From Patescibacteria group bacterium (GTDB taxonomy: Bacteria > Patescibacteriota > Doudnabacteria > UBA920), in assembly GCA_013387205.1 (NCBI GenBank), contig WARV01000017.1, positions 1 through 34,082 on the forward strand: 34,082 bases of DNA, read 5' to 3'. The notes below the pieces were generated by a model. It was not told where the DNA came from and ran no database searches. It saw only the letters and a list, made by a program, of their open reading frames with translations. The first letter of the stretch is position 1. The number at the start of each line of letters is the position of its first letter. The translations under genes and the position numbers were made by a program. Shown here in pieces: positions 18,360 through 26,900 of this stretch.

Positions 18360-19538
18360 CTACTGATTCAGATCGAGATAATACAACCCTCCGTCCTGGG
18401 CATTCCTTAAGAATAACTTGGACAGATCACTGCTTAAAAACATATCCCTGGCATCAACGGTCACGCTCTCGGAAGATTTCAGTTCGGTTTTTTCCAATGT
18501 CTGCGTGTTCAATTTATAGAATGCGTCCGCGCTGAACGAATCCGAACCGGAACTGCCGCTTTTTGGCACGGCAGCATAAACAGTCTGGCTGTCTTTTCCC
18601 CACAAAACCTTTTCAACATTGGTGGCAAGGTTTAAATTTTTGGTTTCTCCGGTCAGCAAATCATAAAACCATGTCTGGTATTTTTGGGTGGCTTTATCGA
18701 TTTTGTTGAACAAAAACTTCTTTCCGTCAGGGCTCCACAACACTCCAGAATTGTAACCGTCTTTAACCAGGCTCTTCCACATCTTGCCGTCTGGAGAGGT
18801 AAGGTTAATCGCGTTACTGTCTTCCCCGCTGTTTTTGCGGTAATATAAAATATTCAACCCATCCGGCGATACGCTAATCACGTCATCCGTTTCCCACATC
18901 TCGGAAATTTCTTTCCAGTTTTTACTGTCAGGATCGGAAATATTCAAGGTCGCTTTGTTGTTTTCCAGCCAGACATACATTATCTGGTTCCCTGCAGGCA
19001 TCCAGTCTACAGATATGATTTGGGAAGGAAGGTCGGTAAAAGAGCCTTCTGAACTTTTAAAGTAACTCCAGCTTTTTTTGCCGGACGAATCAGTGAACTC
19101 CGCAATAAAGTCGTCACCCTTTTTAGGCCATAATATCCTGCTAATATTGGAGCGGGTTTCAATTGACAGTTCTTTTTTCCGGGCCAATTGCAATTTTCCG
19201 CCGCTATCCTCTAAATTGGATTGGTAAAGCTTCCCTTGTTTGTCAAAATAAGTGATTCCATCACCGTTATAAAACAATATCGGGGACATAACCTGATCAC
19301 TGGTTAGTTTTACCAGATATTCCGCCACGGGAGACTGCTGCTCTGCTGGCGGGTTATTTTGATTATTCTGGTTATCCTGGTTGTTGTTTGCGTTATTGTT
19401 GTTATTACTCTCGCCCTGGGTAACCGGCGGGGTTACCGGAGTTTTTGAACCGCCGTATTTTGAGTAAATTAAAAAACCCAACGTCCCGACAATAAGAAGG
19501 AAAATTGCGCCTAAAATAGCAATAGCTTTTTTATTCAT
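18360..19538 (-). CDS. Membrane-anchored beta-propeller (TolB/WD40-like) protein
   Basis: N-terminal TM; repeated blades such as VISVSPDGLNILYYRK, VLWSPDGKKFLFNK, VLWGKDSQTVYAA. Confidence 0.75.
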   Translation of the reverse strand: MNKKAIAILGAIFLLIVGTLGFLIYSKYGGSKTPVTPPVTQGESNNNNNANNNQDNQNNQNNPPAEQQSPVAEYLVKLTSDQVMSPILFYNGDGITYFDKQGKLYQSNLEDSGGKLQLARKKELSIETRSNISRILWPKKGDDFIAEFTDSSGKKSWSYFKSSEGSFTDLPSQIISVDWMPAGNQIMYVWLENNKATLNISDPDSKNWKEISEMWETDDVISVSPDGLNILYYRKNSGEDSNAINLTSPDGKMWKSLVKDGYNSGVLWSPDGKKFLFNKIDKATQKYQTWFYDLLTGETKNLNLATNVEKVLWGKDSQTVYAAVPKSGSSGSDSFSADAFYKLNTQTLEKTELKSSESVTVDARDMFLSSDLSKLFLRNAQDGGLYYLDLNQ

Positions 19539-19576
19539 CCTGGTTTATGTTTTAATTTTTATCCTTTATATTATTA

Positions 19577-19692
19577 CCACTGATACACAGATACCACAGA
19601 TGACGCAGTTTGTTTACCAGCTATTCATTGCGCCAAATTTTCATTATATAATGCGCAGACTGTGCTATCTGTGTAATCAGTGCATCTGTGGA
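19577..19692. repeat. Intergenic long hairpin, ACTGATACACAGATACCACAGATGACGCAG type
   Basis: Left CCACTGATACACAGATACCACAGATGACGCA pairs with right GCGCAGACTGTGCTATCTGTGTAATCAGTGCATCTGTGG. Confidence 0.85.
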
Positions 19693-19694
19693 TT

Positions 19695-20255
19695 TTATTT
19701 TGTTTCCAAATCATCAACTATCCAATTTTTTCCGTAGCTTTTTAAAGTTAATATTTCAGTTAAAACCTTAGTTTTTTGTTCACCTGGATTTCTGGCGCTG
19801 GTACTTAATCCTGAATTGGAATCTTGGGAAATACCAGCCTTTATACTGACTGACAAAGTATCGGCATTGGTATATTTATAACTGAAAGTAGACAAGTCTG
19901 CTTCTGCAGTCTGGCTGAAACCTTCGAGGGTATTTTCTTGCAGGTTTTTTATGGTTTCCAAAGTTTTTTCCTGCATCTTTTGCGTTTCGTAATCTCCCAC
20001 AGCAGTCAAATTGGTATAATCACCGTAACTATAATTATTATACAATTCAACGTAATTTTTGACAAATTGCCTGACCTGAGTTTCTTCTTGGGCATCCAAC
20101 TGCAATATCGGCTTAGTATCTGTTGTGGGCTGGTTGGTGGATGCGTCTGGTGTTTTTGGTGCAGGCTTAGACATGCTAATCACTATGGCAAACAAAGCCG
20201 CCAAAAGGACAAAAGCTCCAATAATTACCAAAATAATTTTATAACTTTTATTCAT
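19695..20255 (-). CDS. Hypothetical single-TM protein (start moved from TTG 20276 to ATG 20255)
   Basis: MNKSYKIILVIIGAFVLLAALFAIVISMSK...; the upstream MVNLIRN of the ORF track lies in the intergenic repeat. Confidence 0.65.
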   Translation of the reverse strand: MNKSYKIILVIIGAFVLLAALFAIVISMSKPAPKTPDASTNQPTTDTKPILQLDAQEETQVRQFVKNYVELYNNYSYGDYTNLTAVGDYETQKMQEKTLETIKNLQENTLEGFSQTAEADLSTFSYKYTNADTLSVSIKAGISQDSNSGLSTSARNPGEQKTKVLTEILTLKSYGKNWIVDDLETK

Positions 20256-20383
20256 ATTACGAATTAGATTAACCAATCAACGAATTCATACTAATAATAA
20301 CCAATAACAACTAATAATCTCTTAGTACGCATTAGTTGTCATTCGCTTTATTCGTTACATTAGTAGATTAGTCAATAATATTA
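20256..20383. repeat. Intergenic long hairpin, type A copy 1
   Basis: Contains CTTAGTACGCATTAGTTGTCATT and the reverse complement of CTACTAATGTAACGAAT; both arms are built from ACTAAT words. Confidence 0.85.
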
Positions 20384-23356
20384 GTTGCCATTATTTTTAC
20401 ACATATCATATAAAACCATGCTGGCATTTGCGTAATTTATTGCGCTTGCGTTGGGATTACTGCCGCCGTTATATTGGGCATAAGACATTCGCAATGCCGC
20501 TCGAAAAGGATCATCAACAGAATTCAATCTTTGTGAAAGATTGGATGAGTTTGCGCTAATCTTGGTAGAAAAATCCCGCGCAGTCAAATCTAAGCTGGTA
20601 TCAGGATTTAACAAATCAGAAACTTTATACCAGGAACTATAAATATTCCTGCTTGGGGTTTGACTGTCAATCCAGGAACCTGCTTTATAAGGAAAAATTG
20701 TCCACTGGGTCAGGCCAATGCCATGCGAATAGCTCCAATTTAAATTATAAGCAGGGGGGTTAATTAAATTAAACTGGTCATTAACGCCATTATGCCCATC
20801 GTGGCCAATGCTGTTAGGATTTCCGCTGGATTCCTTTTGCACCACCACACGCAAAATACATGCGTCAATGTTCCATTTTTGGGAGTGCTGGTTAATCTGA
20901 TTAGTCCATTGCTGGGTGGAATTCAACTGGCCCGGAACGTTGAAACTACCGGAAAAAGAACCGGATTGGGTAAGCTTATTGGCAAAAGTCCCGATTGTTG
21001 AAGTTTCAATGGACTGGCAAATTTGGTCCATGCCCGAAATGTTCTTAATTGGATACGTAAGCCAGGACTTGCACACCCCCCAAAGCATTGTCATGACAAA
21101 AACAATTATAACCATTACCATTGCCGCGGCTGCCAAATTCATTCCTAGAATATGCATTTTTACCTGGCCGCTGAATTTTATCTTCTTGCTTATTTCTCCC
21201 TCTGCATTCTTTAGCCCGCTGGTATTCAAAAGCGGAGTTAAAAATTTTCTTGCGATCCAACCCTTTAAGATCAACAAGACATCCCCGGCGATTGCCCCCA
21301 AAAAAATCGATAGCCCCAAAGTTACCCAGGCCGACCCCCAAACCCAAAAAGCTAATTTTGACAAAGCCGCGTTCATTAGCTGGCTTGCTTCATTGGCTAC
21401 TGCCTCGATTTTCTGCTCTTCAATTCCGGTTTTTTTCCTGTCAGGCAACGCCAAACTTTGGTTCTGGGCTCCTCCGGTCGTTGGCGGTTGGATATTGGAA
21501 TCTTCTTGTTCGTCCATATCCGATCCCGGAGCTTCCCCACTGGCATCACTTTGGCCATCTAACTGTCCTTCTGGTTCTTGGGATTTTTTTGCCAACTCCT
21601 CCGAATTAATCGGAGACGATATAAAAGAACCCCCGCTTTGTCCTTGAAGCGATGGCTGGCCAGGCAATTCTTCCTGCCCGCCTTTTATCTTTCCAGCCAT
21701 AGTCCGGGCAGGAATATCAACTTTTACAGCGCCGCCTTTTGGACCAATAACAGACTTACCGCTTTTCGATGTAGCAATATCTTGGTTGGTAAGAAACGAT
21801 TTTTCCTGCTGCCTAAACCCGGCTAAAGTTTTCGCGTACTCTTCCCGGTGAGGCAAATCTTTTCCTGACTCTGTTTTTTCTTTTAATCCTTCATCCGGTT
21901 TGGTTATTTTGCCTTTTACTGATGATTGTTGCAATCCCGGCTTTTCCTGCAGATTCCCCCGTATGAATGGCGCTTTAAACCCCTCTTCCTGGCTTTCTGG
22001 TTTTGCGTTGAAATCTTGCCCGGGCTCTGTTGTTGTTTTATATTGCATCTGTCCTTCATCCGGATTTTCGGCAATATTATTTTTTTCCTGTCCAACCTCT
22101 TGGCTGGCATTAGTTTGCGCGGTTGCGTTCTGGGAAATTTCACCGTTTATTTTTTGCCCAGCTTCTGAATTGGCAAAACTGCCACCTTTTGCCGCAGTTC
22201 CTGATTGTTGATTTTTTTGGGCGGCATTGCCAACCGCCTGGCCTTCCATGCTAACTTTACCTGAGAATACTGCCGTGCCTGATTGATTAAGCGGGTTAAT
22301 TTTATCCTTAACCTCTGTTGTTTGGCCTGCCTCAATTGCTCCGTCTACAGATACCGAAACATTCCCACCTGTTTCCATTTTACTTTCAAATGCTGTTTCA
22401 GTAAGCCCTTCAACAGCTGCTTGGCCTGTTTGAACCACTGATGACACCTCAGCCTGCACGGAAGATCCGCCGTTAGCTTCGGTTTCCTGGCTGACATCTG
22501 CCTCCTGTCTAACCTCAGAACTTGCAGTCCCAGCAACTTCCGTTTTACCAGAAGCTTTAGCAGTGCTCTTTATAGTTGCCTGAATTTCATTACTAAACTG
22601 GCTCGCCCCTTCGTAAGACAAAGCTTCCTTAAGCCCTTCCGTATCACCAAGACTCTTTACTTCTTTTATTGCATCTAAAACTTTTTGCCGGTTGCCGCCC
22701 TTTAATGCAGCTTTTAGATTATTCCTTGATTGTGATTTTAGTATAGCGTTAGGTAAAAAAGGCTTAACCGCTCCTCCCATTGCCGTACCTGTCGCATCCA
22801 TCATCAAATTAACCGGATTTATGACTTCTTGTTTTAATTGCTGCAGCCTTTCTTGGATACCCCCTTCTTGCTGCTTTGTTTTTTCGCTTTTCTCCTCTTT
22901 TTCTTTTTCCTTTGTCTGGTAATTTAAATAATCAGATAAAACCCCAGCGTCATTTCCGCTTTTTAAGCCGACCCAAACAGGCCCGCCCTGGTCCAAGAAT
23001 TGGTCGAAATCCGGCAAAACAAAAACAATCCACTTTCCATCATTTGGAGGAAGGTGGTAAGAAAGATCGTTCTTGCCGACGCGAAAAAAAATCTGATCAA
23101 AAACTTCCAACCCGCCCTTTTCAGAGTGGATGGAAATTTTCGACCCGGCACGGGCGCTTATGCTTCTGTTTGCGACTGCCCCATTGTCATCAGCAGTAAA
23201 ACTGTCAAAAATAATATTCCTGCCTTTGAATATATTTACCCGTTTCGGCCCAACCCAAAAAGTATACGCCTTTCCAGATGGCGCTGCGTTGCTATTTTTT
23301 TCCTGGACTAACCCTCCCGCCTGTTCTTCTGTTGTATCTATTACATCTCGAGCCAT
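20381..23356 (-). CDS. Large T4SS-associated membrane protein with C-terminal SLT/lysozyme-like transglycosylase domain
   Basis: C-terminal WNIDACILRVVVQKESSGNPNSIGHDGHNG...YSHGIGLTQW (SLT motifs ES and GLTQ); two TM segments; long Q/S/G/E-rich middle. Confidence 0.75.
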   Translation of the reverse strand: MARDVIDTTEEQAGGLVQEKNSNAAPSGKAYTFWVGPKRVNIFKGRNIIFDSFTADDNGAVANRSISARAGSKISIHSEKGGLEVFDQIFFRVGKNDLSYHLPPNDGKWIVFVLPDFDQFLDQGGPVWVGLKSGNDAGVLSDYLNYQTKEKEKEEKSEKTKQQEGGIQERLQQLKQEVINPVNLMMDATGTAMGGAVKPFLPNAILKSQSRNNLKAALKGGNRQKVLDAIKEVKSLGDTEGLKEALSYEGASQFSNEIQATIKSTAKASGKTEVAGTASSEVRQEADVSQETEANGGSSVQAEVSSVVQTGQAAVEGLTETAFESKMETGGNVSVSVDGAIEAGQTTEVKDKINPLNQSGTAVFSGKVSMEGQAVGNAAQKNQQSGTAAKGGSFANSEAGQKINGEISQNATAQTNASQEVGQEKNNIAENPDEGQMQYKTTTEPGQDFNAKPESQEEGFKAPFIRGNLQEKPGLQQSSVKGKITKPDEGLKEKTESGKDLPHREEYAKTLAGFRQQEKSFLTNQDIATSKSGKSVIGPKGGAVKVDIPARTMAGKIKGGQEELPGQPSLQGQSGGSFISSPINSEELAKKSQEPEGQLDGQSDASGEAPGSDMDEQEDSNIQPPTTGGAQNQSLALPDRKKTGIEEQKIEAVANEASQLMNAALSKLAFWVWGSAWVTLGLSIFLGAIAGDVLLILKGWIARKFLTPLLNTSGLKNAEGEISKKIKFSGQVKMHILGMNLAAAAMVMVIIVFVMTMLWGVCKSWLTYPIKNISGMDQICQSIETSTIGTFANKLTQSGSFSGSFNVPGQLNSTQQWTNQINQHSQKWNIDACILRVVVQKESSGNPNSIGHDGHNGVNDQFNLINPPAYNLNWSYSHGIGLTQWTIFPYKAGSWIDSQTPSRNIYSSWYKVSDLLNPDTSLDLTARDFSTKISANSSNLSQRLNSVDDPFRAALRMSYAQYNGGSNPNASAINYANASMVLYDMCKNNGN

Positions 23357-23361
23357 AAAAA

Positions 23362-23439
23362 TTATCCACTAATTCACTAATATCACTAATATAGCATTAG
23401 TGTAATTAGTGTTTATTCGTGAATTAGTGGATGAGTAAT
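23362..23439. repeat. Intergenic hairpin, ATCCACTAATTCACTAATA type
   Basis: ATCCACTAATTCACTAATATCACTAATA versus TATTCGTGAATTAGTGGAT. Confidence 0.85.
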
Positions 23440-23447
23440 ACTGTCAG

Positions 23448-25298
23448 TTAATTAACTTTTTCCTGGCTTTCCTGAATTTCCAAAAGCTGCTTGGGATCTG
23501 TCGTTATTATCTGGTCTTCCACGTATGAGGCATAAATTTTAATGGCCGCGTGCTTTAGCCCGGCAAAGAAAATCCCTTCCCCGACTTCGCTTTCGAGCAG
23601 CAAGTATTTTTCCCCTTCAGTCAAGTAAAACGTTTCTGCAATGATATTTATGGCAGCCGGGCTCTGCTTTAACAGCAGCTGGATAGACGAGTTAGTGACA
23701 ATCGGCTTGCCGTAAGGAGAGGCCATAAAATCCGCCACGTCCTGGGTAATGGTGGTAAGCCCCAAATAATACTTACGGCAGCGTTTGGCAATACCGAATA
23801 CGAACCTGGCGCTGTCTTCGTGCTGCATTAAAATCCAGGCTTCGTCCAAAACCAATATCCTCTTTTTCATCTCGCTCCTGACAGTGTTCCAAATGTATCC
23901 CAGAATAATATACATGGCAATGGGCCGCAGCTGGTCTTCCAAGTCGCGAATGGAAAATATCACCAGCTGGTTGTTTAAGACCACATTAGTCGGTTGGTTG
24001 AAAATTCCTGCAAAAGTCCCTTCCGTAAATTTCGAAAGCCTCTGAGCCAGGCTTTCCGCCCCGACCATGCCGTTTAAAATCTCCACCAAATCGTTCATAG
24101 TCGGGTATTCAGCCGTGCGAAAGTCCGAGGATTCGGTAATGTCTTTCTTGGCATAAGTCGCCCAAACGGCCTTATCCATTAAAGCCTCTTCTGTCGGGTT
24201 CAGTTTTCCAATCATCAAATTAAACAAACCGAGCAGGTTAACCACCGCGCTTCTCAATACATCAGCATTTTCCTCGCCTTCAATAACTGCAGGCAAATCA
24301 AACGGATTAATGCGGGAATTGGAATTAAGCGAAACGTTCAAATACGTGCCGCCTACGGCTTCAGCCAAATGCTTGTATTCATTTTCCGGATCTACGATAA
24401 TCACTTCTATGCCGACCATCAAAGACCTTAGCACTTCCAGTTTGACGGCGTAAGATTTGCCGGCTCCGGATTTGGCAAAAACCACTGAGTTGGCGTTTTC
24501 CATGGCAAAGCGGTCAAACAAGACCAAGCTATTATTATGCCTGTTAATGCCATATAATATTCCGTCATTACTGGTCAAATCAGACGACACAAAAGGAAAG
24601 GCTGTAGACAACGGGCCGGTGTTCATGTTATTAGCAACATCAAGAGCGTCGAGACCTAAGGGCAAAGTGGAATTAAACCCGTCTTGGGTCTGGAGCATTG
24701 CTCTTTTTGTCACAATCAGCTTGGCGCCAAGCGCGCTTTCCAGCGCCACGGAATTTCTATCCAGCTCTTTTAAGTCGTCGGCGTAAATAGTGAAATACAA
24801 AGCAAACCGGAAATACTTTTCCGTGCCCTGCATTAACGAATCGCGCAAGCCTTCCACGTCATGGTAAGCTGTTTCCAGCATCGGGTCGCGCACCGCGCCT
24901 TTTTCCTGGTTAATGGCAATTTGCGAGCCTATTTCCCCGACTTTAGACTTTAATTTTTTCAAAATTGTTTCCGAATCAATCGGATAAATGAACATTGAAC
25001 AGTCCAAGGCTCCCTCTGCATTTATAATGAAAGACAGCCAATTCGTGGAAAGGAACCTGGGGTAAGTCAGTACAAAAAAACTCCTGGCAACTTTGCCGTT
25101 AAGCTCAAAATGCGAACTTTGGAACTTTAAAGAAGCCGGAGCCAGCAAATCCCTTAAGGTTGTCAGCCCTTCCTTATACGTCCTGTCCAAATCCGACAGC
25201 CGCCTGTTGAAATTTTTCTCATTCTCCAATTCCTGGAGCCGTTGTTTTTTCTCCGCTATTTCTTTTTCGTTTATGTTTCCAAATAAGCTCATATACAA
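23448..25298 (-). CDS. VirB4/TraC-like conjugation ATPase, C-terminal ATPase part
   Basis: Walker A FAKSGAGKSYAVKLE, IIVDPENEYKHL, Walker B RILVLDEAWILMQ, LGLTTITQDVADFM. Confidence 0.92.
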   Translation of the reverse strand: MYMSLFGNINEKEIAEKKQRLQELENEKNFNRRLSDLDRTYKEGLTTLRDLLAPASLKFQSSHFELNGKVARSFFVLTYPRFLSTNWLSFIINAEGALDCSMFIYPIDSETILKKLKSKVGEIGSQIAINQEKGAVRDPMLETAYHDVEGLRDSLMQGTEKYFRFALYFTIYADDLKELDRNSVALESALGAKLIVTKRAMLQTQDGFNSTLPLGLDALDVANNMNTGPLSTAFPFVSSDLTSNDGILYGINRHNNSLVLFDRFAMENANSVVFAKSGAGKSYAVKLEVLRSLMVGIEVIIVDPENEYKHLAEAVGGTYLNVSLNSNSRINPFDLPAVIEGEENADVLRSAVVNLLGLFNLMIGKLNPTEEALMDKAVWATYAKKDITESSDFRTAEYPTMNDLVEILNGMVGAESLAQRLSKFTEGTFAGIFNQPTNVVLNNQLVIFSIRDLEDQLRPIAMYIILGYIWNTVRSEMKKRILVLDEAWILMQHEDSARFVFGIAKRCRKYYLGLTTITQDVADFMASPYGKPIVTNSSIQLLLKQSPAAINIIAETFYLTEGEKYLLLESEVGEGIFFAGLKHAAIKIYASYVEDQIITTDPKQLLEIQESQEKVN

Positions 25299-25304
25299 AT
25301 ATTA

Positions 25305-25412
25305 TTGACCAATCTACTAATGTAACGAATGAAACTAATGACAACTAATATCATCATAGTACACATTAGTTGTCATTAGTTATTATTAGTATGGATTAGT
25401 AGATTAGTTAAT
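25305..25412. repeat. Intergenic long hairpin, type A copy 2
   Basis: CCAATCTACTAATGTAACGAATGAAACTAATGACAACTAAT versus the reverse complement of ATTAGTTGTCATTAGTTATTATTAGTATGGATTAGTAGATTAG. Confidence 0.9.
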
Positions 25413-25420
25413 CCAATTAG

Positions 25421-26101
25421 TTATTCTGCGATTTTAATTTCTCCCAGCTGGCTTGGGTCAATGATCGGACCTGCTTCAAAGTTATACGAATTATAAAATA
25501 GCTGGATTATCTCTTCAGTTTTAAGCCTTTCGGCTTTAATCCCCAATCCGCCCAAATTGCCAGAAACGGAAGCAACCCTATTATCCAAAGTTTCTTTGGC
25601 CTTTTCGAAATTTTCTATCCTTTGGGATACTTCCTTGGCCTTACCCCCGAACATCTTCCCGAAAAATCCGGCCGCAGGCGGAAAAATACTTTCTCCGAGC
25701 GGAACGATTATATAAAAATTCTTGTTCATTATACTCGCGTTCTCAATAAGCCTATTGATAAATTCTATATATTCCAAAGTCTGCACTCTTAAAAGCTCAT
25801 TGGTCTGTTTTTCTGCGATCTTTTTCAATTTTTCCAGGTAATTGCTAATTTCCATCTTGCGGCTTTGCATCAAAATCTGTATGGAAAATTCCAAAGAATT
25901 CAAAAACCTTTGGAACCCGAAGATTATCGAATTTTGCTCGTCTTGGCTTTTTAAATCAAAATTAGTCGAGGATACGGCTAAAATCGCGCGCAAGGTGCCG
26001 TCGTCCAAAACCACGGCATCATTTTTAATTTCAGATATCCTTAAAAAGCTTTGTGTGGTTTTCACGCTTATTGGCTTTTTTTCTTGCATTTCCAACTTCA
26101 T
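25421..26101 (-). CDS. VirB4/TraC N-terminal-domain-like protein
   Basis: ISEIKNDAVVLDDGTLRAILAVSSTNFDLKSQDEQNSIIFGFQRFLNSLEFSIQILMQSRKM resembles the TraC N-terminal domain; directly upstream of the ATPase gene. Confidence 0.75.
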   Translation of the reverse strand: MKLEMQEKKPISVKTTQSFLRISEIKNDAVVLDDGTLRAILAVSSTNFDLKSQDEQNSIIFGFQRFLNSLEFSIQILMQSRKMEISNYLEKLKKIAEKQTNELLRVQTLEYIEFINRLIENASIMNKNFYIIVPLGESIFPPAAGFFGKMFGGKAKEVSQRIENFEKAKETLDNRVASVSGNLGGLGIKAERLKTEEIIQLFYNSYNFEAGPIIDPSQLGEIKIAE

Positions 26102-26115
26102 AAACGAATATTATT

Positions 26116-26220
26116 AACCAATCAACTAATGTAACGAATATTGCCAATGACAGCTAATTTCCACTTAGTACGCATTAGTTGTCATTAGTATGTATTCGCA
26201 GATTAGTTATATGATTGGTT
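26116..26220. repeat. Intergenic long hairpin, type A copy 3
   Basis: AACCAATCAACTAATGTAACGAAT... and ...CTTAGTACGCATTAGTTGTCATTAGT...TGATTGGTT; outer ends pair exactly (AACCAATCA/TGATTGGTT). Confidence 0.9.
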
Positions 26221-26221
26221 A

Positions 26222-26674
26222 TTATTTAATTTTTCCTGCCAATTCCCTTTCTTCGGCAGCTTGTTTTTGTAGTAATATATTTATTTCTTTAATTCTGGTT
26301 TTGGTTTCATTAACGGCTTGGGGCTGGATTTTTACAGTACTCGCCGAAACCAGTTCCGCGTTCCTCATTGTTGATGATTTTCCCAAAAAAACAGATTCTT
26401 TGTGGAAGACCATGACTTTCGGACTGGTCAAAAACTTTATAACAAACCCGAAACTGTTATACAGAGGACGTCCATTCAGCTTGCCGAATGCCAGCCCTAA
26501 AGTTGGCAATCCAACCAATAATCCGAATAAAATCGTGATGGGAATGCTTTTGCTTGCGGAAAAAACCCCGAACACAATAGCTCCGCCTCCAAAAATTATC
26601 CCAAACTGCTTTAAAGTCAGAGAGCCGATTATCCTGTCTTCAACATCGGTAAATTGTGGTACTGGAAATTGCAT
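26222..26674 (-). CDS. PrgI family T4SS protein
   Basis: MQFPVPQFTDVEDRIIGSLTLKQFGIIFGGGAIVFGVFSASKSIPITILFGLLVGLPTLGLAFGKLNGRPLYN. Confidence 0.85.
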   Translation of the reverse strand: MQFPVPQFTDVEDRIIGSLTLKQFGIIFGGGAIVFGVFSASKSIPITILFGLLVGLPTLGLAFGKLNGRPLYNSFGFVIKFLTSPKVMVFHKESVFLGKSSTMRNAELVSASTVKIQPQAVNETKTRIKEINILLQKQAAEERELAGKIK

Positions 26675-26686
26675 ATCATTATTTTA

Positions 26687-26692
26687 ATTATA
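26687..26692 (-). promoter_or_regulatory. Extended -10 promoter element (TGGTATAAT) upstream of prgI-like gene
   Basis: Minus-strand TTATGGTATAATTAAAAT a few tens of bases before the ATG; same TGGTATAAT as upstream of the VirB6-like gene. Confidence 0.5.
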
Positions 26693-26751
26693 CCATAAAA
26701 ATTTGTTTTCTCGGTCTTTTATATCTTATTTTATTCCATGACTGCAAATTT

Positions 26752-26890
26752 CTAATTAACCTAATTGTTCCTAAGTACCCTAAATAATGCCTAATGACTA
26801 ATTCCTAATAGTTACTAGTTACCAATTACTTGTTATTAGTCATTTGAACATTAGTCATTAGTGCTTGTTTAGGTCAATTAGAATAATTAG
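26752..26890. repeat. Intergenic long hairpin, CTAATGACTAAT type
   Basis: CTAATTAACCTAATTGTTCCTAAGTACC...GCCTAATGACTAATTCCTAATAG versus right arm TTATTAGTCATTTGAACATTAGTCATTAGTGCTTGTTTAGGTCAATTAG. Confidence 0.85.
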
Positions 26891-26900
26891 AATAATTTTA

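Noticed and set aside
20792-25308. Many plus-strand ORFs (e.g. 20916-21647, 22876-23199, 24457-24786)
   Set aside because: All are antisense shadows of the transglycosylase and VirB4-like genes, with no domain features.
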